From the NCBI GenBank assembly GCA_934045905.1, contig OW203766.1, forward strand, positions 12,896,745-12,960,744: 64,000 nucleotides of DNA, read 5' to 3'. The notes below the pieces were generated by a model. That model was not told the DNA's origin, ran no database searches, and saw only the letters and a program-made list of their open reading frames with translations. Source of the DNA: Leuctra nigra. Its lineage: Eukaryota; Arthropoda; Insecta; Plecoptera; Leuctridae. Every line of letters begins with the position of its first letter. Position 1 is the stretch's first letter. This document shows, piece after piece, positions 1 through 11,035 of the stretch. Both the position numbers and the translations under genes were made by a program.

Positions 1-179
1 TTGAAAACTTCTTTTAGGCAAAGTCAACAATACAGAATGGTTTTTGGAGATGAAATTTAGAGGGGTCGAAATAGATTCTTCTGCTGTGAATTAACGTAAA
101 ACTACCTACGACCTTGAGTCCCCCCTCCCCACCTCACATGACTGAGGCCACGTGTCGGGGCCGCGTTATTATGTACCTA

Positions 180-397
180 GGTACACTCGGCACAACAAAA
201 ATTGATCGGTAAACAAATTTGATTGACTGCTGGTCATGTTCCATAACAATCAATGCTTGTTATTATCATTGAAATTAGAGGTCACCTACTAGAGTGAGAT
301 AAGAAAGATCGCTTGGATGGACTTCTGAGGGTGTGATCTAACATTTTCAGTCTATCAGATTTATTGGACGATCAATTTTAGTTGTGCCAAGTGTACC
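180..397. mobile_element. MITE with ~28-bp terminal inverted repeats
   Basis: The left end reads GGTACACTCGGCACAAC and continues to ATTGATCG. The right end is its near-perfect reverse complement (CGATCAATTTTAGTTGTGCC, then AAGTGTACC). The 218-bp interior is AT-rich and non-coding. I could not define a clear target-site duplication, so the superfamily is left open. Confidence 0.7.
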
Positions 398-982
398 TGA
401 AGATGGCGTAGTTCTACTTCAAAATAAAATTTCTAGAAAACGAAGCGCATAATAATGCTGTACTGAAAATTACCTTCAAATGTCGGTACGTACAGTTTAA
501 GTTCTTGACAATTTTGCTGAAAATTAGTAAAATATTATGGTTTTGATAACCTTTCAAAATTTCAACATGATAGGAACATTATCATTTTTTAACCAATCGG
601 ATGATTTTATTGGTAAATTATACAGCAAATCAGACAGGTGGTCTGTAATAGGTGCAGAATTCCAGCACGATCAGAGAAACGGTGTGACTTGCATTGCGCC
701 AACATATGGGAAAATAAAAAAGTAGAAATCCTAGCCAAAAGAGTACAAAAGGGTGCAAAAGTTTAAGTAGGTACAAAGAAGTAAAGAAAATTGTATAAAT
801 TGATTGAATTTTTTTAACTAGATAGCTGTCTAGTGACTTGTGAAGAAGCAAGAAAGGAGTCGTATCAACTTACTGGAGAGTTGAGTAGCATCTTATGTGC
901 AGGTCATAAGGTGATACTAGCACTCGGCCGTTTTAGAAAATTGAGAGAGAAAAACTGTTTCATAAGTGAGTGTAACTTTTAC

Positions 983-1430
983 AGGACGTTCACATGATCA
1001 GTCTGATTGTATATCAGTAGCACTTTTTAATTTTTGCTTATTGCATCGTTAATTAGGCGCCGGTTATTCAACAAAACCGCGTAAAACGATGAAATTTGCG
1101 ATACGATTGGAGACCAAACCCGTTAACCAATTGATCTCAAATTTTAATCATGATTAGATGAAAGACAAACTTAGGGTTATCCCTTGGCACATTTTTTAAA
1201 TTTAATTATATACGGCGCCCAGGGAGACGAGAAAATAGCTAATTTTTCACCAAAAATCCACTAATTATTACTAATTAACAAAACAAAAAATGAAAAATGT
1301 ACCAAGGGATAACCCTAAGTTTGTCTTTTATCTAATCACGATTAAAATTTCAAATAATTTGGTCTACCCGTTTCGTCTCCAATCGTATCGCAAAAAGTGT
1401 CTACAAAAAGCAGAAGAATCGCTCGCGCTT
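983..1430. repeat. Foldback repeat, copy 1 of a two-copy family
   Basis: An inner palindrome has arms at about 1093-1190 and 1300-1397; both carry GATACGATTGGAGAC and GACAAACTTAGGGTTATCCC, in opposite orientation. The outer part (TTCACATGATCAGTCT, then ACAAAACCGCG) is shared with an inverted, more diverged copy at about 43885-44285. This is probably a non-autonomous DNA transposon. No coding capacity is seen. Confidence 0.75.
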
Positions 1431-3458
1431 GCAGCACCATAAGATGGCATTTAGTTTGTTAGTATGTGCTGACAGTTGAGCAAGGGTCTCAGTGTGTTTA
1501 TTTATTTTAGGGACAACATGAGGGGTGTTCCTCATACAAAATGAATATTTATTTTTACTCTACTGCTATTATATTCATTCATTCCAAAGTTTATCAACAT
1601 AACGGGATTGTTTCTGTAAATGACATCCCTGAATGGAATTATAGTTACAACAAACATTTGGTTACACTACCAGCTGGTTCTTGGAATTAAGGAAAATGCA
1701 GCAGCCATGTCAAAAAATTGAAAATTGAATTACTTACATGAAAATCAAAATTTGATCTTGAGTAAAAAAAAGCACATAAAAAATTAAATTGTTCACTTAT
1801 TGTAGCAGCAAAAATTTAGCTATTAAATATTTGATTCTAATATTCTTAAAGGTGGGCTGTCATGGTCAACAATTCTAAAATATTGTATATGTTGTAACCA
1901 GAAGTAGTATGCCGAAAATGTGAACACGATGCGATGTTTGGTTCAGGCGCTAGAGTCCCGCGAAGTTTGAAAAACCTGGTTGTTGTGACGCAGGTCCCAC
2001 CCAACCTTTGCTGGCTTTGGCGGCTGAGTTGGGTGTGAATTGTGAATTGTGTTGTAACTTCGTTTAGGAATATCCTACAGAGCTCTAGTTTTTGCCGTTG
2101 TGATTGCATGCCTAATGTCATCATGTTTTTTGAATAATAAAAAATTGGGCTCAACCGTGATAGCCCCCCTTTAATACATAGGTAGGGAATTAAAAATATT
2201 TTCCAATTTATTGTCACAAACACTAATCGGATTAGTACTAATTTACAATTTTTTAAATATATTTTTAGGCTCAGTGTGAATTTTGATTTCAGTCTGAACA
2301 ATTTTTCTAATATACTGACACATCTGGTTCTGTTCCTTTTTATAATTTTCAAAATGAACTCACAATCTGTTGTGAACCAAAACTTTCATCTTCAATCTCA
2401 GTCCAAACTTCAATCAATCAAAACATTGAAAAATTACATTTGATGAGTGCCTCAGCCATCAGTGTCATTTCAAAGTGTAGAAACTTCCCATGCTCACGCC
2501 CTATGCCACCAAAACATTCTTTACAGCCTTCTCTGCCATTAATTTGAACAGCTTTGAAATGTCAGCTGTGTTTCATCTCACATGTTTATCTCTCTCTCCC
2601 TCCCCCTCGCAGTCTGGCAGCTGTCTCCCTCTCTGTCTGCTCTATTAATAGCGCCACCTTGCTTCCCTCACATTGGTGCAGTCAGTCGAAATCTGTGGTT
2701 GGATCAAGTGGTAGATTATTGTGCTGCTAGTTTTTTTATGTTCAGTTGCTCTTTGGTGAAGTTTGATAGTATTTCTGGTTTTAACATACCTGAATGTACT
2801 CAAATAAGTTAAGTTTGATGGCAAGGTATGAAGTTATAAATTGTTTAGTAAATTTCTCTTTTAGTGAGCTTTAATTTTAAAAAATACACCAGTTGGCAGA
2901 TCTACGAAATTATTTTTATTGGGGGATTTTTTTAAATGACAGGAATCAAAATAGAATTTTAGTAGTAGGTAGCTTGATTTCAATTTGGTATGCAAACATA
3001 CAAAATTAAATATTTTTGCAGGAAAATTCACCCTTGTTTTATTTTCTTACAATGCACAACTCTGGGTATTTGTTTACAATTACCCAAAAGAGAAGACTTT
3101 ATAAACTGCATTTAATTATGAAGAAATTTGGCACACTAAACAGTAAACACATTTTAAATGCGTTTCCCAAGATATTATTGTAGCCTCTTGATACAATGAG
3201 ACATTTGGCAGTGGTCCACTTTATAAACTTGATCACGTGGCTGTTTTCTTCTTGGTCCCAGCGTTAGTTTTCATGAATGAATACATGGTTCTTTCCGATC
3301 AGATTTTGATAACATTTGTGTACAATAAAATCAGAAAAATAAAATTTTATTAATAGTAGCAACTTAATTCCTTAAAAGAAATAAATTTGCTTTAACAACT
3401 TTTAGCCTGTTAAGTTGTAGCATTGTGCTGAACGTGTCAGTGTGTGCTGTGTTTTCAG

Positions 3459-3611
3459 GAGGCGCGTAACGAACTGACGTCGCGCAAGCCGCGCGTGGAG
3501 TTGTTGCGCGAGCTCGGGGCCGAGCTCCGAGAGAGTGGTCAGGGAGACTCGGTGCAGAAACAACTGTCCGAGCTTGATTCCGAGATCGAGGGCATCGAGG
3601 GCCGGCTCAAG
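3459..3611 (+). CDS. Dys: Dystrophin exon (rod helix; residues 1-51 of the visible protein)
   Basis: This is the first exon visible. It lies between a TGTGTTTTCAG acceptor and a CAAG|GTAGGC donor, is 153 nt long and has phase 0 at both ends. It encodes a charged amphipathic helix, EARNELTSRK through GIEGRLK, typical of half a spectrin repeat in the dystrophin rod, a cytoplasmic actin-to-membrane linker. GC content jumps sharply against the flanking AT-rich introns. Upstream exons of the gene, including the actin-binding calponin-homology domains, must lie before position 1. On its own the exon could belong to any spectrin-family protein. The assignment rests on the linked exons downstream. 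Confidence 0.75.
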
Positions 3612-4770
3612 GTAGGCAATGATTTCATATCACTGTGTTATTTTGTGTTATGTGTTCTAGAATCCATAGATTAATATCCAAATCTTTCGTATTGTCATTT
3701 TACTTCTTTTTGTGTTCAAATAAATATGTATTTTTTTAATTATGAAAAAATCTGATATAGATGGAAGATAGGAACAGTAGAATTGTAATTTTGTTATCTA
3801 ATTATGTGCAATGTGCCCAGATATCAACATGTAATTATATCTATAGGTACCCTAAACACTAAATTTCATGATCTTATTTAATATGTATAAAGTAGTAATA
3901 GTCCAATATTATTGTGAAATAATAGTCTCATAGAAGATTACATCCTTAAAAACAATGCTTTGTATTTTTTGCTATTTCTCTTATAGATTGTAGGACCATA
4001 TTTATTATATCAAAGATTATGTAATTGTACTAACTAGTAACATGAGCATCTTGATAGCATCGTCTTAAATTCTGATGATCAATAGTGATCAATCTTAGAT
4101 TTTTACATGATCATTTTGCTTCCAAGTGATCAGTATCACTACTACTTTCAGTATTCAATTTTAAATTCAATATTTTCGTTTACTGCATAGTTTGTTGTGT
4201 GGCTTTGGTCTGAGTATTTATGTTACACCATGCAGTTCACAACGTATGCTTCATATCATGATTGTGTGATAATCGGCACTGGTATTTGTGAAGAACTGGT
4301 GGAAGTATGTGTTGTTAGCGTAGTTGTGCCTGGTGATTGGCTGCACATGTTGCTAGTGTCGACCAATCAGTGCTTCTCCTCGGGTATTGCACCAATCACA
4401 GCAAGTCTATGTCGGCGGGCACACGGTCAGCGTTTTCTTCGTCGGCGTTTGTCTCTCCCTGCGTTGTCGTTGGCTTGCTCCCAATCATTCATCGGTCATT
4501 ATCACAACCTGTTTCTTCACAGTCTTTAAAACCCTTCCTTGATACTTGGTGAATGCTTTACACAGATATTTGCATGGTTTAAGCACAATCACACAGTTAC
4601 TAGAACAGTTACCTATATAAGTTTGCATTTTAAACCTGATATAAGTGTCTTCCTCATTTACTTCAAAACCCTTACATAAAGAAATTCAACACAATTTTAT
4701 TTGTCAAATTTTTCCAGTTTGTTGTAAATGTCAGTAATGTGTAATGCATTGACATTTCCACTCCAATTTA

Positions 4771-4916
4771 GGCCCGGTCTTTCAATACTCTGCTAAAGCC
4801 TCAATTGGATGTTAACAGTTAGTTAGTACAAAACTAGTCTTTCAATTGGTTGTTGCCATGACAATACAGTCCTAATCAACCGTTTAAAAGCTAGCAGAGT
4901 ATTGAAAGACTGGCCC
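4771..4916. mobile_element. PIF/Harbinger-like MITE (family A), TSD TTA
   Basis: The 146-bp element has inverted ends GGCCCGGTCTTTCAATACTC and its reverse complement ending GACTGGCCC, flanked by TTA at 4768-4770 and 4917-4919. A three-base TWA duplication with GG..CC ends is the rule for PIF/Harbinger. The interior carries the GTTGTTGCCATGACAA motif shared with related copies at 32876, 33053 and 37283. Confidence 0.85.
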
Positions 4917-4982
4917 TTAAATATTTAATATCTGATTCTGAAATTCTCCAAACTTCTTGAATTAACACTGTACACTACACAC

Positions 4983-5600
4983 TAGGAAAACGCTCTGAGT
5001 AACGCGTTGATGAGCGAGCACGGATACACGCAACACCTCGAACCGAAATTATGTCTATCGAAAATGTCATTAAAAGCCAATAATTCTTGAATTTCGTCAC
5101 AGACTTGTATAAATATCTCCAAAATTTCCAAAAATATTGGTCCCAATAACCTTGCTAAGTTTTAAGTTGATCGATTAAACCTTTGATTGAACGGTTCATT
5201 GTTAAGTTTCAAAAATCACATGATATTCTTCAAACAATATACCTGGGACCACTCATATGATATGATAAACTTTTGAAAATAACTACAAATTAGACTGAAA
5301 ATTGGCAAAAATACCTTAAATGTGGCTACCAATTACCATGCGAAGTTTTTAGTTGGTCGGTCAATCGGCAATACCCGCTGCACGAGAGCGGGTATTGCGT
5401 TGATTGTTTGAGTATCTCCTTGCAGCAGTCTGGTCGGGGGTCTCTTTGCTCCTTGATGCTTTATTATTAACGACATTTTGTTTCAACCTTTTAGATTTAG
5501 CTTCGTCAGTTTCTTGATCTTCAATTTCACGCAGACGCTTTTTCGCCTTTATGGCTTTCATTCTAGCAGAAGTCTTTCCATTTTTCGGCATGTTTAAATA
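4983..5600 (-). mobile_element. Helitron fragment: 3' terminus plus internal sequence
   Basis: Read on the minus strand, the left end finishes with a short stem AACGC/GCGTT around a 10-base loop, then TTTTCCTAG followed by host T. That is the layout of a Helitron 3' end (hairpin, CTRR, T). The same terminus recurs at about 27845-27877, 32366, 33394, 42617 and 56324. Sequence to the right encodes a remnant of a Helitron-type protein on the same strand. An 11-bp hairpin (CAATACCCGCT and its complement) lies near 5370-5400. The 5' end of the element is not identified. Confidence 0.65.
5361..5591 (-). pseudogene. Remnant of a Helitron-type N-terminal protein region
   Basis: The 76-codon frame begins MPKNGKTSARMKAIKAKKRL, is strongly basic, and contains SKETPDQTAARRYSNNQRNT. 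That resembles the repeated 'ETpeQtaaRr..nr.r' motifs I recall at the N-terminus of Helitron or Helitron-like Rep/helicase polyproteins. It lies on the strand expected from the Helitron 3' end about 380 bp downstream of its stop. No Rep or helicase domain follows, so it is a deleted, non-autonomous remnant. The family assignment is from recall and a protein search would settle it. Confidence 0.5.
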
Positions 5601-7262
5601 GGGATAAGATAGGTAATGAAAAAGTAAGAAGTAGAGTACCTACCTAATTAAAGTACAATAATATTTGTGTAATCAATGTTTGAAATGCACGAAATGTGTG
5701 CTCAAAGACGTAATGTATTCAATGTCGTAATGTTACGAAATGAATCTTGAACAAAACTTCGCAAATATGAAAATAAAGTAAACACCTTTCAACTAATAAG
5801 CGAAAGGAATCAAAGTTCCACACAAAAAAACGGATCAGGTAAAATAGTAACTACCTAGTTTAGAAACGGAATGAATCCAACGTTTCCAAGAAGAAAATAA
5901 TTTGAAATAATCAATCCCCTGGACAAAAACTGTAGATACCTAATATCTATGCTTTAAAAGCGATTCAATTTTACTAATACCTTCACAAAGTACACCAAAT
6001 TGCCAAAATTATCAACGAAAAGAAGCAAAATGCAGTAGAGATTTGGAATGACGTGTGAACGCTAGAAGAGAACAAACGCCACTCAATGATATTATTGAAA
6101 TGTGAGCTTATGTTTCTAATCCCTCCTGGATGCAAAATCAGCCAAGTAGAAACACGGGAGGCACGGCCATCAGAACTACGAATTGACGAAAAGACAATCA
6201 AGGTCCTTAAAAACTCGAAATGATTTGTTGGAAACTATGATCCAAATTGAATTATTCAAATTTGATCAACTCAATAAACATAAAAATATCTGCTTTTCAC
6301 TAAAAAAGTGTACATACCATCAAAACACTCTTGTACCTAAAGCAAATCAGATTCAGTTGCATTGGAAAGACATTCATTTTCAATGTTTCATTTCTGACAG
6401 CTATTAAAAATGTCAATAAGTGCATACTTTCTTGACAGATTCGGCTGAAAATTTGTAAAATAAGTGACATTGTTGGTCTTACTGACCATGCTAAATATGA
6501 GTTTGATCACATTTCTCGAAGACCATTTTCATTTTTTAGGCTATCAGGAGATACTTATTTTAACAATGAACCAATGGATGGATTTCAAAAAAAAATTGGG
6601 TCTGCAAACAGAGAAGGTTGTCTTTACATGTGTGCAAAATTTCAGGTCGATCGGTGAAACGGTGCGACTTCTATTGCTTCCTTTAGCATACAAAAACAAA
6701 AACAAAAAAAAAAACAAAAAAAAAAACAGAGGTCCGTGCTAAAAGAGCCAAATGGAGTCGCTCGCTTCGCTCGCTCAACTATGCAGTCCAACTTATGTAT
6801 GAAATAGGAATTTGCAGTATCTGACGAAATAGGTTTGGGTTTTCCCTATGTCTGCCATGTTGGCTTATTTCAAACATAATTTGGACAGGGAGTACACACT
6901 TTCATCATAATAATAAATATTCTATTTACAATTCTGCAACTATTTTAAAATATCATTTATCAGTCATCACCATAATCAATCCTGCAAGCTTACTGTAGTA
7001 ACCACACTGCCTGTTGTAGATAGTCAACAGTACATAATGTATTTACATTGAGGGGGTGAAGGTGAAGGAATCAATCATTAATGGTTTGCGAATAACTCAT
7101 AAGTCATGACTCATGGTATTGACTCGTTTCTTGGCGGTCTAAACATTGCTTGGTTCCATCATCGAATACATTCACGCCATCGTCTCATGCCTGGCTTAGT
7201 CATCGTCATCGGTCATGGTTGGACTCACTGCGCAGATACCAACGTAATGCTTGCGCTTGCAG

Positions 7263-8087
7263 AGCTGGTTGGAGACTAACGGGGGAGACAAGCGCTTATC
7301 AACGGAGATGTCCGAAGAGACGTTCCGCCTGGCCGAGGACAGCCAGCTCTTCTCGCAAGTTTCCACCAACACTCTGAGAGTATCGGAGGTCGTGAGGCCC
7401 AAGGAGCGCATCGAGGCAGACGAATGTACTGTCGTCGAAGTGAAAGAGATCGAGATTGTCAAGTCGGTCGTGTCTCCGATGGACCATCACTTTTATCCCA
7501 GCGCGCAGAGCGGGCCGCAGCTTGTTGAGAGGGTCGAGATCATCGACGACGATACCGACGAGGATAAACTGTCTCCGGAAATTGTCCGGAAGAACGACGG
7601 AAAGGAGAGTCCAGTGAGACATCTCCAGAAGCAGGATTCCATGGATGTTGTCGAGAAGGACTCGGCAGGAGCGACACACGATCAGGTGGAGGAGAGTAGA
7701 ATTCTCCGCGAGGCGTTGACGCAACAGTCCGCGGAGATCAGCGTAGTGCTGAAGGAGGAGATAGAGGAGAGAAACGCCTCGAAGAGAGTTAAACTCGACG
7801 AGGGTGGAAGCGCCGACGTGGCGAATGTAGAGAGTAAGAAGTCCGATGAAGAGATAATCCGGGTGAGTGTTGTCGTGCATGACCCCGCATGGAGTGGAAT
7901 GAGAGTGAAACGCTTGACTGACGCTAACGATGAGCCGAGTCTGCCGAAACAAGACGAGGTGGACAGCTTCGACGGCAGCGACAAAGAGACCGACGAAGCC
8001 GTCGTGTTCTCGGACGACGGTGAGAACGCGATGGTGCTCGAGGAGTCCGACTCGACGAGCTCGGACGATGACCCGATGCTCAGTCAG
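7263..8087 (+). CDS. Dys: Dystrophin large acidic exon (residues 52-326)
   Basis: 825-nt exon with a GCTTGCAG acceptor, a CAG|GTGGGT donor and phase 0 on both sides. It opens with SWLETNGGDKRLSTEM and continues into a segment rich in Asp, Glu, Ser and Val, with clusters such as IIDDDTDEDK and DSTSSDDDPM. It lacks the regular heptads and Trp positions of spectrin repeats and should be a disordered, possibly phosphorylated hinge inside the rod. Length is unusual for the gene, whose other exons here are 108-558 nt. The frame stays open over the whole exon with GC-rich, coding-like codon use. Alternative exon use would be plausible because both ends are phase 0. Confidence 0.75.
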
Positions 8088-8390
8088 GTGGGTTCGCTCG
8101 GCTCGTGTGATTTGTCCGTTCCTAATCTACATGAGAACCATTAGAAGGCCAGTAGGAACTTACAAATGTGAGTGTACGGTCCAGTAGTGTTTACATAATC
8201 GTAATATTTTGTAGTTAATAGACTTTATGTGAGGATTTTAATAAGTGACTAAACTTGTGTTTTTGTTTTATTGTGGTATAGCTAGACTACAAATTGTGTT
8301 TGTGTTCTTGACTCACTAATTTCAAAATCAAATAGAGTTACTTCAACAAATATCTTGAGTACTTTGCTAATCTGGCTAATGAACTTTCAG
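8088..8390. other. Intron 2 (303 bp)
   Basis: Short phase-0 intron from GTGGGT to GAACTTTCAG. No repeat or gene is seen inside. Confidence 0.75.
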
Positions 8391-8948
8391 GAAATGTTGG
8401 CGGGACGTAAGGCTACCCCTGCGAAGCCGGCCTCCCGTATCCCGCAACGCGTCGTCCTTCATGAAACCGTTGTGAAAACCGTGACGGAAACTGTCCAGAA
8501 AGATGGCCCGAAGACCCCGGAAGCAAAGAGCACCGGAATCCCGAGCAAGATCCCAACGAAGTCTCCTTGGAAAGATGAAGTTGCTGCCTTCGAACGTGAG
8601 GCAGATGTTATATTGGAACGGATGGATGAGATGTTGATGAATGTGGAGAAGTCGGACGGGGACACGGATCCCGGCCGACGGCTCGACACGTTGGACCAAG
8701 AGATGAACCAACTCGCCCCGGACGTTGCGACCTTGATCAGTCGAGGGGACGGCCTCGTGATGACTGTCCACTCGACGAGTCCGGCCGTTGCGGACTCTAT
8801 GAAGAAAGCAACTCTGGACAAGCTGCGAGGGCGCTGGAGCGAAGTGAAGGCGGCAACTGACACGAGGAAGACAGCGGCCAGGAGAGCGGAGGAGCGGAGG
8901 GGAGAGTATGCGAGGAGGCTCGGGGAGCTGCAAGCCTGGACCAGGGAG
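8391..8948 (+). CDS. Dys: Dystrophin exon: linker plus spectrin-repeat helices (residues 327-512)
   Basis: 558-nt exon, phase 0/0, donor GGGAG|GTGAGT. The first 65 or so residues are a basic Pro/Thr/Lys linker (VVLHETVVKTVTETVQKDG, then IPSKIPTKSPW). The rest is long-helix sequence with hydrophobic heptads: FEREADVILERMDEMLMNVE, then LDTLDQEMNQL, then LDKLRGRWSEVKAA with a Trp typical of a spectrin-repeat helix. It ends LGELQAWTRE. In the protein this continues the rod after the acidic segment. The VV-x-ET-VVKT-TETV style of linker is what I recall from insect dystrophin. Confidence 0.8.
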
Positions 8949-9668
8949 GTGAGTCAATCACAAGATGTAATGACACTTGCCACTCGTTTGTCCCTAACGT
9001 GTTATTAGAAAAATAAGAATCTAATTGGCTGGGTTAGTTGTGTTTCTGTTTAGTTTCGTGTTTAGTCATGTAGCCGTGTTCACTTTCTATTATACTAATT
9101 ACTATTCCCTGCTAGTTTGGAGTGTTAATAACTTTTGAACATTTCAAGCAGTGGCTTCACGGATAAATAAATGATAGATTGATACGAGGCCTTTAGATCA
9201 TATTTTAATTAATGAAAATTCCAACCCAAATTTGGAATATCTATTGTTCAAATACTCCAAAAATATCACTCAAGTTTATGGGAGACCAAACATACTATTT
9301 TCAGAGCTAGTAGAATATGTATAAGGAATAGGATATAACCAACAGGCGCTCTCTGGATTGGACTTTTCTTGTTGTTTTTGTGAACCGTTTAGTGAGGTCA
9401 TCCTAGACAGCGTGGTGTAACAATGGGGCATTGTGCACAAGCAGGTAAAAGTAAGAGACGGCAAAATGAAATAATATTTTCCAATCCAAAAACGCCTGTT
9501 GGTTACTTTAATTTCTTAGGATGTACTCGTATTACTATAATTTCAACCTTAGTGGCGAATTACAATAAGGTATAAATATTCTGAGGATCGTTTCCATGCC
9601 TGCAGGATGTAATAGTTTATTGACCAGGGTTGGATTGTAAGAGGGAATCAACGTACGTTCTGTGTCAG
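8949..9668. other. Intron 3 (720 bp)
   Basis: Phase-0 AT-rich intron. No transposon with clear ends and no gene are recognised. The 62-codon minus-strand frame at 9276-9464 has no support. Confidence 0.7.
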
Positions 9669-9832
9669 GTGAACCTGCGTCTGCAGCAAGCGAACAACGA
9701 CGAGACGCAGCTGCAACCTCTGAGAGACGAGTTCGAGAAGAAAGAGGCGGAGATCCTGCAGCTCAACGAGCGATGCGAGGAGCTCAGGGAGATGGGAGTG
9801 GCGTTCAAGGAGCCCGAAGAAGTCAACACGAG
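9669..9832 (+). CDS. Dys: Dystrophin exon: rod helix (residues 513-566, split Arg 567)
   Basis: 164-nt exon from a TGTGTCAG acceptor to an ACGAG|GTCAGC donor, phase 0 in and phase 2 out. The product VNLRLQQANNDETQLQPLRD...EEVNTR is a Gln/Glu-rich amphipathic helix. The last Arg codon (AG|A) is completed by the next exon, giving NTRWQQVSGQLESY, a very typical spectrin-repeat helix junction with the conserved Trp. This phase match is strong evidence for the splice. Confidence 0.8.
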
Positions 9833-9880
9833 GTCAGCATAACACTTTGGTGCAGAGATCGGAGTGAATTTTGTTTAAAG

Positions 9881-10253
9881 TAGAGATGGGTCGATACCAC
9901 TTTTTCACCGATACAGATACCGATACCGATACTCACTTTAAGATTAGCGATACCGATAGTATCGCCAATACTTTTGTTTCTTTATATTTCTGTAGTTCCT
10001 GTCCACCAAAGTCTCAATTCAATCAAAATTCACAAAACTAGAGATTTTTTTGGAGATTATGTCACTTGCAAGTTGCAACCTTGGCTCTGATTGGTTGAGG
10101 CATCTGCCAATGGTGATACAGCTCACTGACGTGATGCCAATAAGCACCAATGGCGGGAAAACGGCCACAATTCAAAATTTCAACCAAAAAAGTAATAAGT
10201 ATCAAAGTATCGCAAATATGGCATTAAAATTGACCGATATTGGCCCATCTCTA
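9881..10253. mobile_element. Non-autonomous hAT element, TSD GTTTAAAG
   Basis: 373-bp element with ends TAGAGATGGG and CCCATCTCTA. It is flanked by a perfect 8-bp duplication GTTTAAAG at 9873-9880 and 10254-10261. An 8-bp duplication with TAGNG-type ends is diagnostic of hAT. The left third is built from repeats of CGATACCGATA and variants. The remaining interior is non-coding. The intact duplication suggests a recent insertion. Confidence 0.92.
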
Positions 10254-10398
10254 GTTTAAAGATATTGTCAGCATACATCAATAACTTGCAATCAGTTGTA
10301 AGGGGGCGTCCATATATTACAGTTACGTATTACAGTATTACAGTACTGTATTACAGTAGAGGATGTTATCAATATGTTACGAGGAGGGTTGGGAGTGT

Positions 10399-10496
10399 AT
10401 GGTCAGGGACAGGCAAAGATGAACCTGCTCTAGCATAGGTCGGTCTATACCTGGCCATGTTAAATCTCTGTTCATCTTTACCTGTCACCGACCATA
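10399..10496. mobile_element. TA-target MITE, copy 1 (mariner-like?)
   Basis: 98-bp near-palindrome. The ends read TATGGTCAGGGACAGGC, then AAAGATGAACC, with the reverse complement at the right. TA lies at each outer edge, consistent with a TA target as in Tc1/mariner. A second copy is at 30275-30369. Confidence 0.75.
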
Positions 10497-10827
10497 TGTT
10501 GTGTGATATAACTTTTCCTAAACTACCTACTTTTTATAAATAGTTTATTTTTGAAATGAATGATTTTTAGTTTGTAATTTGAATGTATTGTCTACCTAGT
10601 GAATTTGAAAAGCTGCAAAATTAAAGTTCATTTTCCAGGAAACTGAATTAGGTATGTTGTAATGTTTTTCCTAGGATTTTTGTGTTGCTCAGAATTTTAC
10701 TTAAAAATAGGGTGGAGGAAGGTAGGTACCTAATGAATTTTGTTACGCTGTATCATGGACATGGTCATGGATGCTTGAAGAATGCCTGAAAATGTATCCG
10801 TGACTAATCCACTCTGAAACCCTGCAG

Positions 10828-11035
10828 ATGGCAGCAAGTGAGCGGCCAGTTGGAGTCGTACCGCAAGTCGAGTCGCGAGAAGAGCGTCCCGGTCGCGACG
10901 CCCGCCAGCGACTTTGTCATCCGAGTGAACCGAGCCAGAGAGGCTGTGGCTGTCGTCGGCGCTCGACTCTCCGCGCCGCCACTCGGGGGCGCTGACTTCC
11001 AACAATTCACTCAGCAAGAGGAACATCTGAACAAG
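10828..11035 (+). CDS. Dys: Dystrophin exon: spectrin-repeat helix (residues 567-636)
   Basis: 208-nt exon from CCCTGCAG to AACAAG|GTCAAT, phase 2 in and phase 0 out. It completes Arg and reads WQQVSGQLESYRKSSREK, then ATPASDFVIRVNRAREAV, then FQQFTQQEEHLNK. The WQQ..GQLE start is the canonical Trp of a spectrin-repeat helix. The middle includes a Pro/Ala-rich loop (SAPPLGG), so the repeat is irregular, as dystrophin repeats often are. Confidence 0.82.

Larger units (their letters stand above)
1..3458. other. Intron sequence upstream of the first visible dystrophin exon
   Basis: AT-rich non-coding DNA read as the intron that precedes the exon at 3459. It holds an inverted-repeat element at 180-397 and a long foldback repeat at 983-1430. 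The open frames here, including a 168-codon one on the minus strand at 1846-2352, are low in complexity and lack splice-consistent context. I see no exon in this stretch. Confidence 0.6.
3612..7262. other. Intron 1 of the visible gene
   Basis: 3651-bp AT-rich intron between phase-0 exons. It contains a Harbinger-like MITE at 4771-4916 and, on the minus strand, a Helitron 3' end at about 4983 with a Helitron protein remnant at 5361-5591. A-rich low-complexity sequence lies at 6689-6727. Other open frames here are short and unsupported. Confidence 0.7.
9833..10827. other. Intron 4 with two DNA transposons
   Basis: 995-bp phase-2 intron. It holds a hAT-type MITE at 9881-10253 and a TA-target MITE at 10399-10496, so nearly half of it is mobile DNA. 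A small palindrome built on TATTACAGTACTGTA sits near 10315-10360. Confidence 0.75.

Noticed and set aside
1846..2352. 168-codon minus-strand open frame
   Set aside because: Codon use is AT-driven, with no domain or flanking gene structure, inside an intron.
5370..5400. Rho-independent terminator-like hairpin
   Set aside because: Perfect stem, but in a eukaryotic Helitron remnant and without a T-run; read as part of the repeat.
7299..7952. 217-codon minus-strand open frame
   Set aside because: Shadow of the + strand acidic exon. The + strand reading fits splice sites and phases of the other exons.
8376..8957. 193-codon minus-strand open frame
   Set aside because: Shadow of the dystrophin exon at 8391-8948, whose + strand frame has spectrin-type helices.
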